From NCBI GenBank assembly GCA_014529385.2, contig CM043963.1, forward strand, positions 68,661,912-68,725,911: 64,000 bases of DNA, given 5' to 3'. Both the position numbers and the translations under genes were made by a program. The notes beneath the pieces are model-generated. The model did not search any database. It was not told the origin of the DNA and saw only the letters and a program-made list of their open reading frames with translations. How positions within the stretch are numbered: position 1 is the first letter of the stretch; each line of letters starts with the position of its first letter. Source of the DNA: Adiantum capillus-veneris. Its lineage: Eukaryota > Streptophyta > Polypodiopsida > Polypodiales > Pteridaceae. Below, piece after piece: positions 1 through 11,748 of the stretch.

Positions 1-71
1 AGTTCCCACAAACACTTTAAACATTAATTAGCAAGCCGACAAGCACCTCATGCTTGGGTAGGATTCCCACC

Positions 72-193
72 TAAAAGGGCGGGGTAATGCGTGTGCTAGT
101 CTCCACCCAATCGTGCTATCTTATAGCCTCCCCCTAGCGTGCACATTGTCCGGCCGTGCCGGTGGCCTGTCTCGTAGGACCCATGTCCTTACA
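72..193 (-). repeat. 3' LTR of element A
   Basis: 122 bp, matching 5602-5724 nearly end to end. On the plus strand it ends CCTTACA; the other end reads TA instead of TG, a point change at the terminus. The pol reading frame of the element runs into this LTR. Confidence 0.88.
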
Positions 194-206
194 TTACCCC
201 CCCTTG
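194..206 (-). other. Polypurine tract of element A
   Basis: On the minus strand a run AAGGGGGGGTAA directly precedes the LTR start TGTAAGG. Its position and composition fit the plus-strand priming site of an LTR retrotransposon. Confidence 0.75.
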
Positions 207-3200
207 GAGAATCATTTTCCTCCTCGAAAATGAACGTAGGAAAACGTTTCTTAAGTGCGGAGACATTCTCCCATGTAGAACCTTCTTCAGGTTTATCTAG
301 CCATTCTACCAACACCTGTCATCTGACATGATGTCTGGTGCGAAGTTCATAAGAATCCAAAATATTTTCGGGCTCATGAGGGATGCTTGGAAGTTCGATA
401 AGGTCAACTAACACAACTGTGTCGATGCTAGTATCATTCTGTCCTAGCTGTTTTCGTAAACGGCTAACATGAAAAACAGGATGAACTCCTGAGTGCTCTA
501 GAAGAGCTAACTTCTAGGCCACTTGACCTATACGTTTGAGAATGGTAAATGGTCCACAATAGCGTGGTGAAAGTTTAGCAACTTTTCCCGTCTTCAGACT
601 TTTTGAATGCTCCAAAACTCTGAGGCAAACCTTGTCTCCTTCTTCAAAAGTAGCAAGACAACGATGCTCATCTGCGTACTTCTTACATCGATCTTGAGCT
701 TGATTAACATTCTGTTGAGCAACTCGAAACATTTATAATGGTCTTGGAGAAAATCCTTCGCTTGTTGTATCTTCTCCTTAGCCAACCCCACTAGAACGGG
801 TGATCTAGGTTGAAATCCATATAAAAGCATAAATGGACTAAACCCTGTAGTCACATGCTTTGAACTATTATAAGAAAATTCCCATATAGGTAAGTAGTCT
901 TCCTAATTGGTTTGCTTCTTGCTGACGTACGCTTGTAGCATATCCTCTAGCACTTGATTAACTCTTTTGGTTTGACCATCCGTTTCTGGATGATCAGCCG
1001 TACTTAGATTAAGATTAGTTTCCAACTTTTGAAACACAGCTCTCCAAAAGTGATTATCGAACTTTCGATCTCTGTCACTAATGATACTAGCTGGAAGACC
1101 GTAGAGTTTATATATAAGCTCTACAAATAGCCGTGCTTATTCCGGTGTCTTAACCGTAGTCTTAGCGAGAATGAATCAACCCATCTTTGTGAGACGGTCT
1201 ACAATTACCCATATGGCATCATGGCCACGATTGTAGTAGGTAGTCCTACTCCAAAATCCATAGAGATACTCTCCCACTTACCTTGTGGAATCTCTAAAGG
1301 ATGTAAAAGGCCATCTACCTTGAGGCACTTTGCCTTATTAACTTGGCACTGTTGGTAGTTTAGTACGTACTCTTGAACACCATGATGTAAGCCCGGCCAA
1401 TAAAATTTCCGTCGAACTAAGGCATACGTCTTACGAATACCTAGATGACCAGCACGTAATCTATCGTGACACTCAAATAATATTTGGTGCCTGAGTCCTT
1501 TGGCACGCATATTGTACCCTTGTGGAGTAAGTAACCATGATCAATGGAAAAATTCTTCCATCGCTTAAGCTCTTCTTGAGTAGGGGTGGAGATCTGTGTG
1601 TTGGAGTTTTTATCTGCGCGTGCAGAGACATGTGAGTGTGAGGGATCCCTTTTTAAAACTGCACTCCACACTTTAGCATATGATTGATCTTGTGCACACT
1701 TGCCACGTAATGACTCCAAAAGTCCACTCTTTATTTTCGTGAAAGCAAGTTAATTAACCTGAGGCATCCGACTTAGTGCATTCGCTACTACATTATATCG
1801 CCCCTTGCGATATCATAGCTTACAATCATAATCTTGAAGGATTTTCTGTCAATCTAGCTTTACGGCCCTTCAAGTCTGATTGAGTAGTAAACCATTTGAT
1901 GCTCTCCTGGTCAAAAACTACTTCAAACTCGGCACCATATAAATAGTGTCGCCACTTTCGTAAAGCGTGAACTATGGCATAGAGCTCTCTCTCATAGACA
2001 TAATAATTCTGTTTAGCTCTATCTAACTTTTTACTTTCAAAGGCTATAGGTCTTCCCTCCTAGAGAAGTACCGCACCAATTGCTTTATCACTAGCATCAG
2101 TCTCTACCAAAAACGGCTTAAGTGGGTCAACGATTGCGAGGATGGGAGCAGTGGCTATAGCTACCTTGAGCTGTTCGAAACTACATTTTTGGGCTTCTTC
2201 CCAAGAAAAGGTATTACTTTTTGCTTTAAGCTGATCCATCATAGGAACAACAATTTTGGCATAATCACCGATATACTATTGATAAAATCCAGCCATGCCT
2301 AAAAATATTTGAAGCTCCTCAACCGTGTTGGGATGTGGCCATCGAAGAATGGCAGTGACCTTGTCAATGTCCATCTTGATGCCAGAATAAGAGATCACAT
2401 GACCAAGGTAATGTATCTCTGTTTAAAAGAAATCGCACTTGCTTTGCTTAGCATACAGCGTGTGAGCTCGTAGCTGTTCAAGCACTAATCGTAAGTGTTC
2501 TGTGTTCATCTTCAATCTTACTGTAGATGAGAATGTCAACAAGGAAAACCACAACAAATTTTGCAAGATAGGGACGTAACACACTATCCACGAGTGTCAT
2601 AAATATAGCTAAGCATTGGTTAGAACAGAAGGCATAACCAAAAATTCAAAATGCCCAAACCGTGTTCTAAAGGCAATTTTGGAGATATGTTGCACATCAC
2701 GTGTAGGGGGTAAACCCGGCGGTAAATCATTTGAGAATACATCATGATACTCCGTGAGTAAGTGAGTCAGATTTTGCTGTGCAAAAGGAGAGAGTAAACT
2801 AGAGTTATGCTGGGATGGAGAAGCTTGTAATTCCTGTAATGTTTATTTTACAATAGTTGCACGTTACTCTATAGAATTAAAATTGAGATCACTTTGCTCG
2901 TTAGATTTGTTAACACTTTGTTTATCATTAGAATTCATTGAACTTTCCATACCATTACTAGAATCCACTGCACTTTTCTCTCGAGAATTCACAAGACTTG
3001 GAGACAAGCAGTAACACAAAAAAACTTCATCTATTAAATTTGCTTTCTGTAAAATAGAAAGCTCGGCTGTACATATAAGAGGTGCAGATGGTATATTTTT
3101 CTCACCAAGCAAAAGCACATGTTTACCATTGGCTATAAAGGATAAGGAGTTGTGTTCATAACTAGTGTGCAATGTGTTTCCTAAACCATGCACCGTCCTA

Positions 3201-3430
3201 AAACTACATCAGCACGGTCCATGTTCATAACTTGGAAGTCAAGGGTCATCGTATGATCTTGAACAATAAGCTCAGCCCCTTGAACTATTGTGTCCCATAC
3301 TTCTTTATCATTCATAGACATCTGCTCCACCACATACTTGTGAGAGTAGGGAGTTTGTGTAAGCTTCAATTTCTTAACTAGCTTATAGTTCAAGAAGTTA
3401 CGAGTTGTACCATCATCCACTAAAATACGA
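200..3430 (-). pseudogene. Element A pol: protease, RT/RNase H, integrase, chromodomain (broken)
   Basis: Minus-strand fragments in several frames. The protease is at 3181-3420 with a VDDGTT core where the family has D-S/T-G. RT remains lie at about 2250-2760, and RNase H starts at 2060-2242 with ETDASDKAIGAVLL. Integrase at 1205-1510 shows the H-H-C-C zinc-binding pattern and the YWPG motif; its core is spread over about 850-1200. The region 514-854 carries the integrase C-terminal part with a YCGPF (GPY/F-like) motif. At about 200-330, LVEWLDKPEEGSTWENV resembles a chromodomain. Internal stops and frame changes rule out a working polyprotein. In chromoviruses the chromodomain directs integration into heterochromatin. 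Confidence 0.85.
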
Positions 3431-3599
3431 ACACGTTATCCGTTAATAGTGTCATGCATGTGAATCAAATCATGGGGGCCAAAGATGGGCTGCCACATTG
3501 AAGCAGGCACACAACACTTGTGCTTTTCTTCCATATGAAGAACCTCTACAACACAATATTTAGGAAATGAATCTAATGTGAGGTGTTGCATCACGTGCA

Positions 3600-4746
3600 T
3601 GGCCTTTTATTTTCCTTGCAAAAGAGGACAATCTTTCTTGTTATGTTGGTCCGAAAGACATTTAAAACACAAATTGTGTTTCTTCGCACGCTCAAAATTA
3701 GCAGTGCAGAGAGACCCACGTGGAGTATCTCATGATTGCTTAGGCTTCTGAGCCTCTTGTGGGTAGGGAGAGGTAGATTGTCTCTTATTCCTCTTGGAAT
3801 GTGTGGGAGATCTACCTCCCCATTGGATATTATCCACATTGCTCTTAGCAAAATTATTCTTAGAGTAGGGAACCTTTTCTTTCCTCTCTTAGTCGTCATC
3901 AAATCTTTGGGCATGACTGATGGCTTCTTCCAAAGTTTTTGGATGTTGGGTCTTAACATGAAGACGATAGTCTTTGTCAAGACCCCTATTAAAACCTCGT
4001 ATCTTTTGGAATTTATCTAGACCTTCTAGTTTTAATATGATTTTCCGATCCTTTGAAAGGTACTGTGTGAGAGAGAGGCTAGACATGCGGCATGCATCCC
4101 ATGCTAACCAATTCTTACCTTCTTCATTGGAGTCCAAAAACACTTTGGAGGAAGAAGCTTGAAACGCAGCCCAAGACGGAGGATGAGCATCTATTGGAAA
4201 TGTCATCCACCACTTATAGGCCTTGCCTTTAAGAGATATACTTATTTTTACATCCGTCTTTATATCCAGGGTGTGTCTCAATCTATGAATATCACTCCAT
4301 TTGTGTAAGAACGTATTGACCGCATCCTTGTTGCGATTACGCTCTTCCCCGTGAAACTCAAGAATGGTGATATTCTTAAGTAATGCATTGCTACCTTCTG
4401 CATCTTCTGAAGCACTTGTCTCTTGGACTCCTTGAGTCGTGCAAGCTTGGTTCCCTTGAACCTTGCCACTTGTGGCTCCTTGAGCCGTCTGTGAATTCAT
4501 AAATTTCACAAGTAATTCCGTAAGATTGGTAACATTTGCATGGAGTGCAGAGAGGTTGTGTTCAAGTACGCTTTTGCGATTTTCCAAATTCTTGAAAGCA
4601 GCCATATCTACAAGGCCATGATCTCCTAGATCATCGTCGTCATGCATATTAGTGTCAAAAGCACCCGTGGTGCCCTGATTTTGATCTACGTGCTCAAAAT
4701 CAAAAGTGTGTGTAGGTAGGATATCCTCACTAGCCATGTTAAACAC
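3600..4746 (-). pseudogene. Element A gag with CCHC zinc knuckle (broken)
   Basis: An open stretch 4746-3889 (285 codons) begins MFNMASED and contains a retrotransposon gag capsid region, with the typical W-W pair and the LARWDAC-like segment seen here as LAWDACRMSSL. A frame change near 3900 leads to a nucleocapsid knuckle around 3650 reading CFKCLSDQHNKKDC (CX2CX4HX4C). Gag packages the element RNA in cytoplasmic particles. The second methionine (MASEDI) may be the true start. Confidence 0.85.
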
Positions 4747-5221
4747 ACACTAATGTAAAGAGAGAAAAAAAAACGTCAACTTGTACATTGTGAAATTGAA
4801 GTCTTTGTGTTTTGTATGCTCCGCGATTTGCGTTGCATGCGAACCTCGTCTTGTGGGAATTGTAGCGCTTCACGTGTCGTTTGTCGTAAGAACACCTTTG
4901 TTGATTCTTTACAAAAACGTATCATTTTTTGGAAGGCTTTTGTTCACTTTGAAGCTACCTTCTCGAGAAAAAAAGAATTTTTGGAGGTTGCCTTCTTCCA
5001 AGAAGTGAAAAGGAAGGGTGACACAAAAACTCGTCGTTTTTGTGAATGATTTTGTTCACTTTGAAGCTACCTCCTTGAGGAAAAAATAATTTTGGAGGCT
5101 GCCTTCCTCCAAGAAGTGAAAAGGAAGGGTGAAACTACTTCCTTGAAGTTTGAATCTTTCTCTTTCCTTCTAGTTTTCCTTTCAACACAAGTATGTTATC
5201 TTTCCTTGTTATACACAACAA

Positions 5222-5300
5222 GGGTCAATAGCTTGATGATAAAGTGTTGGCCTCTTACCCTCATGGAGTGGGTTCAACCCTCCTTCATGCAAGAGTTAAG
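5222..5300 (+). repeat. tRNA-like / SINE-like segment with Pol III boxes
   Basis: TAGCTTGATGA resembles an A box, and about 35 bp downstream GGGTTCAACCC fits a B box (GGTTCRANNCC). Between them the bases can be read as a degenerate D and anticodon arm. The segment lies in the untranslated leader of element A, between the primer site and gag. It is not a clean tRNA gene because the acceptor stem is not evident. It could be an old SINE or a tRNA-derived piece. Confidence 0.4.
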
Positions 5301-5588
5301 CGGGCCTTCCTAAGCGCGCAGCCAACGATGTCAATGGAAGCCTTGGAAGCCTCAGTGCCGTAGAGTTGCCGCTCGAGTTTGCCTTGGTCGTCTGCCTTCC
5401 TCGCCCGTTGTGGAGGGCGTAGATGGGGCGACCGTAGTCAGCTTTTGCTGTCTGTCTTCAGGGCGTGCATAGGAAACTATGCCTGTCTTCTTTTTGCTGC
5501 ACAATGGAGACACCCTGTCTGCAGAACGTGGGAGAGAAGCAGCGCGTCACATGCACATTCAACCCGCTTTTCCCCTTCTCCAAAAATA

Positions 5589-5600
5589 GCTCGAATACCA
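5589..5600 (-). other. Primer binding site of element A
   Basis: Minus-strand TGGTATTCGAGC starts one base after the LTR end. It matches 9 of 12 bases of the common initiator-Met primer site TGGTATCAGAGC, so it is a drifted tRNA-Met site or a different tRNA. Confidence 0.65.
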
Positions 5601-5601
5601 G

Positions 5602-5724
5602 TGAAAGGGCGGTGGTAATGTGTGTGCTAGTCTCCACCCAACCGTGCTATCTTATAGCCTCCCCCTAGCGTACACACTGTCCGATCGTTCTAGTGGCCTT
5701 GCCCGTAGGACCCATGTCCTTACA
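5602..5724 (-). repeat. 5' LTR of element A
   Basis: 123 bp, plus-strand termini TG..CA, followed by the target duplication CCACC. It pairs with 72-193; scattered substitutions suggest insertion some time ago. Confidence 0.88.
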
Positions 5725-5729
5725 CCACC

Positions 5730-6130
5730 TCAATGTCAGCCTTAGCTTGTCTAAGGTCAAAGAATTTTTTAACACTAACTTTTGGAGGTCTTTAATGAAG
5801 CTAACCCTAAGGTCTATTTAAGTTCCATTAGATGCACATTTCTCTTTGATAGACTATCTCCTTTTGGACCCCTATTGAAATGTAACCATGTTTCCTCTTG
5901 ATCCCTTGCTGAGGTAAATCTAGAAGCACTTATTGCACATTGCTCTTTGGTAGACCATCTCCTTTTGGACCCCTATTGAGATGCAACCATTTCTCCTTTT
6001 GGTCCCCTGTTGAGATAGGTCTAGAAGCACATATTTATATCCTAACTCTTGTTTCCCTTTTATCTTTCTATATTAAATGATCAGTTTAATATGAGAAAAT
6101 CATTTGAAAGTTAGATATTATATTTTATGA
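5730..6130 (-). repeat. Diverged LTR-like remnant related to the LTR of gypsy element B
   Basis: The reverse complement aligns by eye with about 39405-39690. Shared blocks include AAATGATTTTCTCAT, GGGGTCCAAAAGGAG-like runs and GACCTTAGGGTTA-like runs in the same order. A block around GGACCCCTATTGAGATG is also repeated inside it (near 5870 and 5960). It is probably an old solo or truncated LTR into which element A inserted. No gene is seen. Confidence 0.6.
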
Positions 6131-6329
6131 CACATATACACTTTGCAACATGAGTGAGAGGATCCTCATAAACTGATCCACACAGAGAACTTCTTAAGTT
6201 TCAAACTCAAGGTTGGACAACTAATCCACTCGGATACACACTTTGTGCAAGCGTAAATCTTCTTCCAACTATTGGAAAAACTTAGTAGAGAATTGTCTAC
6301 TTTCAACATGTGAAACATGTGGTCAAAAG

Positions 6330-7290
6330 GTCAGATTCCACATAGAGGCAGTGAAAAAACAAACATGAATTACCTCTCTATGTGAAAACACATTGGCATA
6401 CTTGGAGGAGGATTCAAGACATAAGATACACTGACAAGGAAGAAGAAAAAGAAACGTGCTATTTGTGGAAAGAATGGCCTTCACATAAAGTAGGGAAAAA
6501 AATGGCAAGGAAGAAGAAAACAAAATGTGTATTTGTGGAAAGAATGGCCATCACATAAAGGAGTCCCATTACATGTGCAAGCCTTCTAAGAAGGAAGATG
6601 TATGCGTCAAGTATTGCATACAAAGTTATGCTCAAAAACTAAGTTGGATTGTTAAATATTTCAAAGTGCATTATGGTAGATGAAATTTGTATAGCAAAGG
6701 AGATTTTGTTTAGCTTTTTACTTTCCTAATGAGGCACACAAATGGCATAAAGGTCATGTGGGCAAGATAAGTGAGTCATTCTCAAAGGCATGATGAGTAT
6801 GTATGCTCAACGAAAGGTAGTATGAAGATTATATTTTGAGGATGAAACAAGTGGTGATGCTAAATATAGTGTTTTTAGCAATCGATTAATGTTTCCAAAA
6901 TGAAGCAATGATAAGAATTCAAATTCCAACTGCCTTCCAATTTGTAGACACTTGAAACTCAAAACTCTAATTTTGATGTTCTCGATGTGGAGAACAATAT
7001 CTAAACACTCACATTCATAATGAAAATACGTTTTTACAACATCAAGTTGTTCAAAGCATGCCAGAAGGTGTCCATTACTCTGACAGTGTAAGAATGAGAA
7101 ATTCTAGCTTAAGAGTGAAAGGAGCCAAGGAGATTTTGTATCATCCTCCAATCTCACACAAAGGAGACCCACAAATTTGATGGAAATAGGTGTTCTCTAA
7201 TTTGCAGGGAATATAACATTTTTTGTACTAATTAATTTCCTATGTACTTGATCAAGAAGTCTTCTGTGGGGGAGGATGAGGGACATAACA
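6330..7290 (+). pseudogene. Copia gag remnant with duplicated zinc-knuckle segment
   Basis: Around 6530 a frame reads KMCICGKNGHHIKES, resembling the CCHC knuckle of Ty1/copia gag. The 72 bp that encode it are present twice in tandem (6434-6505 and 6506-6577), the first copy with a stop. A purine run GTGGGGGAGGATGAGG near 7267 could be the polypurine tract of the lost element. No protease, RT or integrase is seen, so this is a deletion remnant. Confidence 0.45.
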
Positions 7291-9837
7291 TGTGTTGAGA
7301 AAAAAGATGTTGTCGATAAATTTTAATGTATCATGATGATGATTATCCAACCAGGACATCAAAGAAGATGTTTGTGATGAAGAATTTGGAGACTTAAAGG
7401 CTGGAAATTAATGTGCAAGAGTACATTCATTGTATTTAGGTCATGATTTTGATGAGGAACTTGTATTATAGTTCTCCAGATTGCAATGTGTTACATTGCA
7501 AGTCTCTGAACTACAAATTCCTATATTGCAAACTTGGGGGTGCACCTTTTTAAGAAACTATTCATAAAATGTGTGTTCAAAGGGTATAAAAAAAACCCCT
7601 TTACTTACATGCTTAAGGTAATAAAATGACCCCTTTTTCTTCAGAAACTTACTGGTTTTTCTCTAAAATCAATTAAAAGACCCCTTCCATTAATATAATT
7701 TTGTTAGCATTTTAAACTTTTGGCAATTAAAAAACTCAATCATTTGAACTCACGTAGTAACTTACATGTCTAAGAGGTGAAACCCCCGAGATGGCAAATA
7801 CGCTACTACATATTGCTATGTTGTAAGTGTCAACACTACAAAACCCTATATTGCAAGTCCCTAAGTTGCAAGTTTCCTATACACTTTAAGAATATCCTTT
7901 TTCGAGATTTAATGATCTCAAACTCTTTGTTACTTCTCAAGTTGTGAGCTAGAGTAGTATCTCGTGAAGAGAGTCTCTCCTTAATATAACTGCTGTTGTG
8001 AGCATGGAACGCTTGTATACTTGAATCTACCAATGTGCTCTCATGAGAAGTGAAGATGATGGTGGTAGAAACATCCAAATCAACCAAATCATTTGATCTA
8101 AATTTACACAACCATAGCTTCACTTGGCTTCACAATAGACAAACCCCAAAGGCACCTTACACAAACTAAATAAGCAAAGCTTGTGTTTGATTCACAAAAG
8201 GTAGTTTTATGATTACCTCCTCTTGATATGGGGGCCTACATATCATGACCTCTTGAGTTTTTATAGTGAACATGCTACCAGCTCTCTAGGACTTCACACA
8301 ATTATGCCCCTTCTTGGAAAGGAGATAGATTACTAGAAGGAAGAGTGGCCTTTGCACTTGTTGGAAAGTTTTTCTTACATCCAAGGACAAACATGCTAGG
8401 TGGCGAGAAGAACTAGGTAGATGTACGAGAAGCCTTTGAAGGGGTGCTCATGCTTAGCTAACTTGCAAGCCACTTTCAAAGAGAAGAGAGACAAAGGGTA
8501 CGAGAGGGGAGAGAAAAAGGGAAACTAGGTGTTGATAAAAAATGTGGCCTAGTGATATTTTGTAATGGAGCTTTAAAATATCCAAGTAGGGTAAAGGGGA
8601 TAATAAGTAGATGGTCTCCAAAAATGAAAATGGACCCACCCCCAATTTAGAGACAAATTTTTGTAATATGCTTGGAATCTTGCTTATGCGTCCTCTTGCA
8701 ATTTTCTAAAAAATGCACTATTACTCGAGGCTTTAGTGTCTCTAATTTCTGAAAAACTTTAAAATTTGAATTTCCACAAACTGAGAGTTAAGAAAAATGA
8801 AAAAAATATAGACCTTGATATTATCTAATTCATATTTTCATGAGGAACCTGATGCAATCATCACATTTCACATTCAACACGGTTTGCAAAATCTTGCCCA
8901 AAGTGGCGTTTTTTCTTAGGTGTCTCTATATTGGATCTCTGTGTTTTTTGTTAATCCCTTCACCCTATTAGGTTTTAATCATAGGTAACCAAGTAATTCC
9001 AAAATCTAGGTCTATTCCATGCACGGGGAACTTGAAAGCATACTTTGTAATAGCGTTTTGTGACGCCGTTTCCAGGATGAGCTTTGTGATACCCAATTTT
9101 GATATTTGATCCACAATCTCTCCTTCAATAGAATCATTCTTCACATAAAAAAGCTCATAGGTAACCTACAATTGAACACTTCATTGCTTACAAAAAAGTA
9201 TCACTACTTTACAATGTCTAAGGACCTCAAATTTGAATAAGCATACCTTTCTTTTGATGCACAACTTTACATACTTAAGGACAAGCATCTTTGTGTCCAA
9301 ATTGCGCTCTTCTTCGAGTCTTTTAACAAGATCAGGTTTTGCTTTATCAATTGGAGTCTTGCCACCCACTATAAATCAAATAATCCAAGATTGATTATAG
9401 AACATTTTCCAAATTAAAAATTTCATTGTGGTGAAAGCCATGTGATCCTTTTATGTTGCTATAAGAATGAAAAATTGCTTCTACTTGGCCAAAAACAATG
9501 TTAGAAGAGCTCAAATTTGAATTTTCATGATTAGCATAAATGTGTAAATCCAAAAAAGCTCAAGTCAACTTGCCAATCTTTACAAAATTATGTAACGATT
9601 AATTCCTTCATGCAAAGAATTGACCAAAATGATTTTGTGGGAATCATCACACATGGATATAAAGGACGCACAAAACACAATTCATATAAACTATAGTACT
9701 GAGAAGATTTAGAAAACCCTAATTTGACAAGGACTTAAATAAAATAAGATACACCTTTGAGCAGCGTATAGTATTGAAATGTAATAGGCATCATATGTCC
9801 ACCCATTAACAATCATTAAGAAAATCTCTCTTCCACA
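7291..9837. other. No recognisable gene
   Basis: AT-rich sequence. Short open frames (for example minus 9181-9369 and minus 7836-8123) have no recognisable domain, and no terminal repeats were found. It is probably decayed transposon sequence. Confidence 0.5.
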
Positions 9838-9845
9838 TTTTGCTA

Positions 9846-9888
<43 letters not shown>

Positions 9889-9960
9889 TCTTCCCTTGAT
9901 AATCTCACTCTCTTTCTCTCTCTTATTACACACACATGTACATGCGCGCATCCGCACGCG

Positions 9961-10012
<52 letters not shown>
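9838..10012. repeat. Compound microsatellite (TC)n plus (CA)n in a dispersed repeat
   Basis: (TC)n at about 9850-9884 and (CA)n at about 9968-10010 are joined by a unique linker containing CCCTTGATAATCTCACTCT and ACATGTACATGCGCGCA. The same linker occurs at 22620-22682, so the whole block is a dispersed repeat, not an isolated microsatellite. Confidence 0.8.
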
Positions 10013-10689
10013 AATGATGGAACACAAGATGCATGCTGACAACATTCCATGATATTATGGACACACAACCACACAAAAAACATATGCTTACATAATACCA
10101 TTGGAAAAAAGACGCAATCCTTTTAAAAGAAGCTTTTACAAAACATGACAAAGGTGACAACATCATTGGCAGAAGAGTGACAAAAGGACGGATGCCTCCC
10201 AAGCAAGATGTGATGATGGATTGCAAGGCCAGAGAACCCCTTCCTGTTTTTATCTTTCATTTGTAATTACTGGCATAGACAAGCTCTTTATTTTGTAATT
10301 CAATGTGCAACTTGTTTCATAATTTTTCCAAAAGCATCTATACCTTGAGTTTATCAGGGTTTCATTGGCATTGAGTATATAAAAAGATTCTTACAAAACC
10401 AAATAATCGGTTTTTTAAAGAGTACACGGACCAAAGGGAATACCTACATAGTAACAAAATATTGTTTAAAACGGTTCATTTATGCAAAAATTTGCTTACG
10501 TGTTACGTTTTCCTATATCAAATAGTTAATTGGCCAATATCTACATGGAAGATAAGATTTTAATAAAAAAGGCTGAAAATAAAACACCTTGCATACCCTC
10601 TACAGTAGGCACTCTGTATACCTTCTAAAAAAAGGGGATTGCTTTACTGGATGCACCGAATGCCAACACTGGCATGGCACTACAAGAGG

Positions 10690-10810
10690 CTATTCATATT
10701 AGCGACGCTCACACAGCGACGCTCAATTTTTTTTTTCCTGGCGTCGCTATGAGCGTCGCAAATTTATAAAGAAATTTACGATGCTCATAGCGACGCCGAC
10801 TGGGCTAAAA
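10690..10810. repeat. 5' sub-terminal motif array of CACTA copy 1
   Basis: Several GCGACGCTC / GAGCGTCGC motifs in both orientations follow the terminal repeat, with a short hairpin centred near 10767 (GCGTCGCAAATTT against AAATTTACGATGC). These are candidate binding sites for the element-encoded DNA-binding protein. Confidence 0.75.
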
Positions 10811-10828
10811 AAATAACTGAGCGCGCCC

Positions 10829-10857
10829 AAAAACTCAGATCTCAGATCTGAGTTTTT
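10829..10857. repeat. 29-bp palindrome, CACTA copy 1
   Basis: Arms AAAAACTCAGATCT and AGATCTGAGTTTTT flank one central base. The flanks GCGCGCCC and CGGCGCCC extend it imperfectly. The same palindrome occurs at 37787-37815 in copy 2, with the central base as expected for the opposite strand. Confidence 0.85.
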
Positions 10858-10889
10858 CGGCGCCCTCAAGCAAGGAGCAGGTAAGGCTC

Positions 10890-10923
10890 TTCCTCTCTCT
10901 CTCTCTCTCTCTCTTTTTCTTCT

Positions 10924-10971
<48 letters not shown>

Positions 10972-11089
10972 AGAGGAAGGAGAGCCAGGTATGCTCCTTC
11001 CCTCTCCTCATTCTCATGTTCCCTTTCCCTCTTTCTCTCTCCCTCTCTCTCTCTCTCACACACACACACATACACACACACATAGTGTT

Positions 11090-11131
<42 letters not shown>

Positions 11132-11370
11132 AACATAAACAAAAATGCACACACACATACATAAACAAAGAATGCACACACACATTGAGAGAGGAAAAGA
11201 GAGAGAGAGAGCATGCATAAACAAAAAACGCACGCATTGAGAGAGGAAAAGAGAGAGAGAACATGCATAAACAAAAAACGCACACATTGAGAGAGGAAAA
11301 GAGAGAGAAAACATGCATACGATCCAAAAAAACGCACACACATTGAGAGAGAAAGAGAGAGAAACTAATT
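10890..11370. repeat. Microsatellite and ~52-bp minisatellite block, CACTA copy 1
   Basis: (TC)n near 10890, (CA)n at about 10926-10967 and (GA)n at about 11093-11127. These are followed by about four units of a 49-56-bp repeat (starting near 11184, 11236, 11286 and 11342) that combines GAGAGAGGAAAAGAG with CATGCATAAACAAAAAACG. An equivalent block is at 37300-37750 in copy 2. Confidence 0.85.
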
Positions 11371-11399
11371 TAACGTCGTAGGAAACTAATTAAAATTAA

Positions 11400-11515
11400 A
11401 AGACCTAAAGATCTAGCCGACGAGGAGTTGAACTCAAGACCTATTATTCAAGAGGGAAATGGCATAATCAATCTATCATACTTGGCATGGGTGATAGAAA
11501 GGTTATACCATTTAT
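11400..11515 (-). repeat. tRNA-like / SINE-like segment inside CACTA copy 1
   Basis: The minus strand carries GAGTTCAACTCC, a B-box-like sequence, preceded by a tRNA-like half containing CTCTTGAATAATAGGTCTT. The same segment is at about 37145-37240 in copy 2. It was probably inserted before the copies separated. Confidence 0.4.
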
Positions 11516-11748
11516 CTCTTTTTATTGGCACACACATCCACACACGCGCACACACACAAGAAGAAGAGAGTTATAACGTCGTAGGAAACTATCCTAAAAG
11601 ACGTTAAAAATTAGGTTAGATGTAGACTTACGTTAAATTAGATTTAGGTTTATTTAAGTTAAATTAGATTAGATTTAGGTTTATTTTTAACTAGATTTAC
11701 GTTTATTTATGCTAGATTTAGATTTACGTTATATTAGATTAGATTTAG

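Larger units (their letters stand above)
72..5724 (-). mobile_element. Complete Ty3/gypsy chromovirus, decayed (element A)
   Basis: Seen: LTRs at 72-193 and 5602-5724, a 5-bp target duplication CCACC (67-71 and 5725-5729), a primer site next to the right LTR and a purine tract next to the left LTR. Between them, on the minus strand, lie gag with a CCHC knuckle, protease, reverse transcriptase/RNase H, integrase and a C-terminal chromodomain-like segment. Family knowledge: that order defines Ty3/gypsy chromoviruses. The coding part is broken by many stops and frameshifts, so the element is dead, yet both ends and the target duplication survive. Its LTRs are very short for an autonomous plant gypsy element. 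It sits in older LTR-like sequence on its right side. Confidence 0.9.

Noticed and set aside
9181-9369. Possible ankyrin-type fragment (GGKTPIDKAKPDLVKRLEEE)
   Set aside because: A single short, weak match without a repeated unit or neighbouring exon support.
10747-11343. Long minus-strand open frames rich in Cys-Val and Arg-Glu
   Set aside because: They are translations of (CA)n and (TC)n repeats with no other content. Similar frames at 22442-22897, 37312-37809 and 51763-52341 were left out for the same reason.
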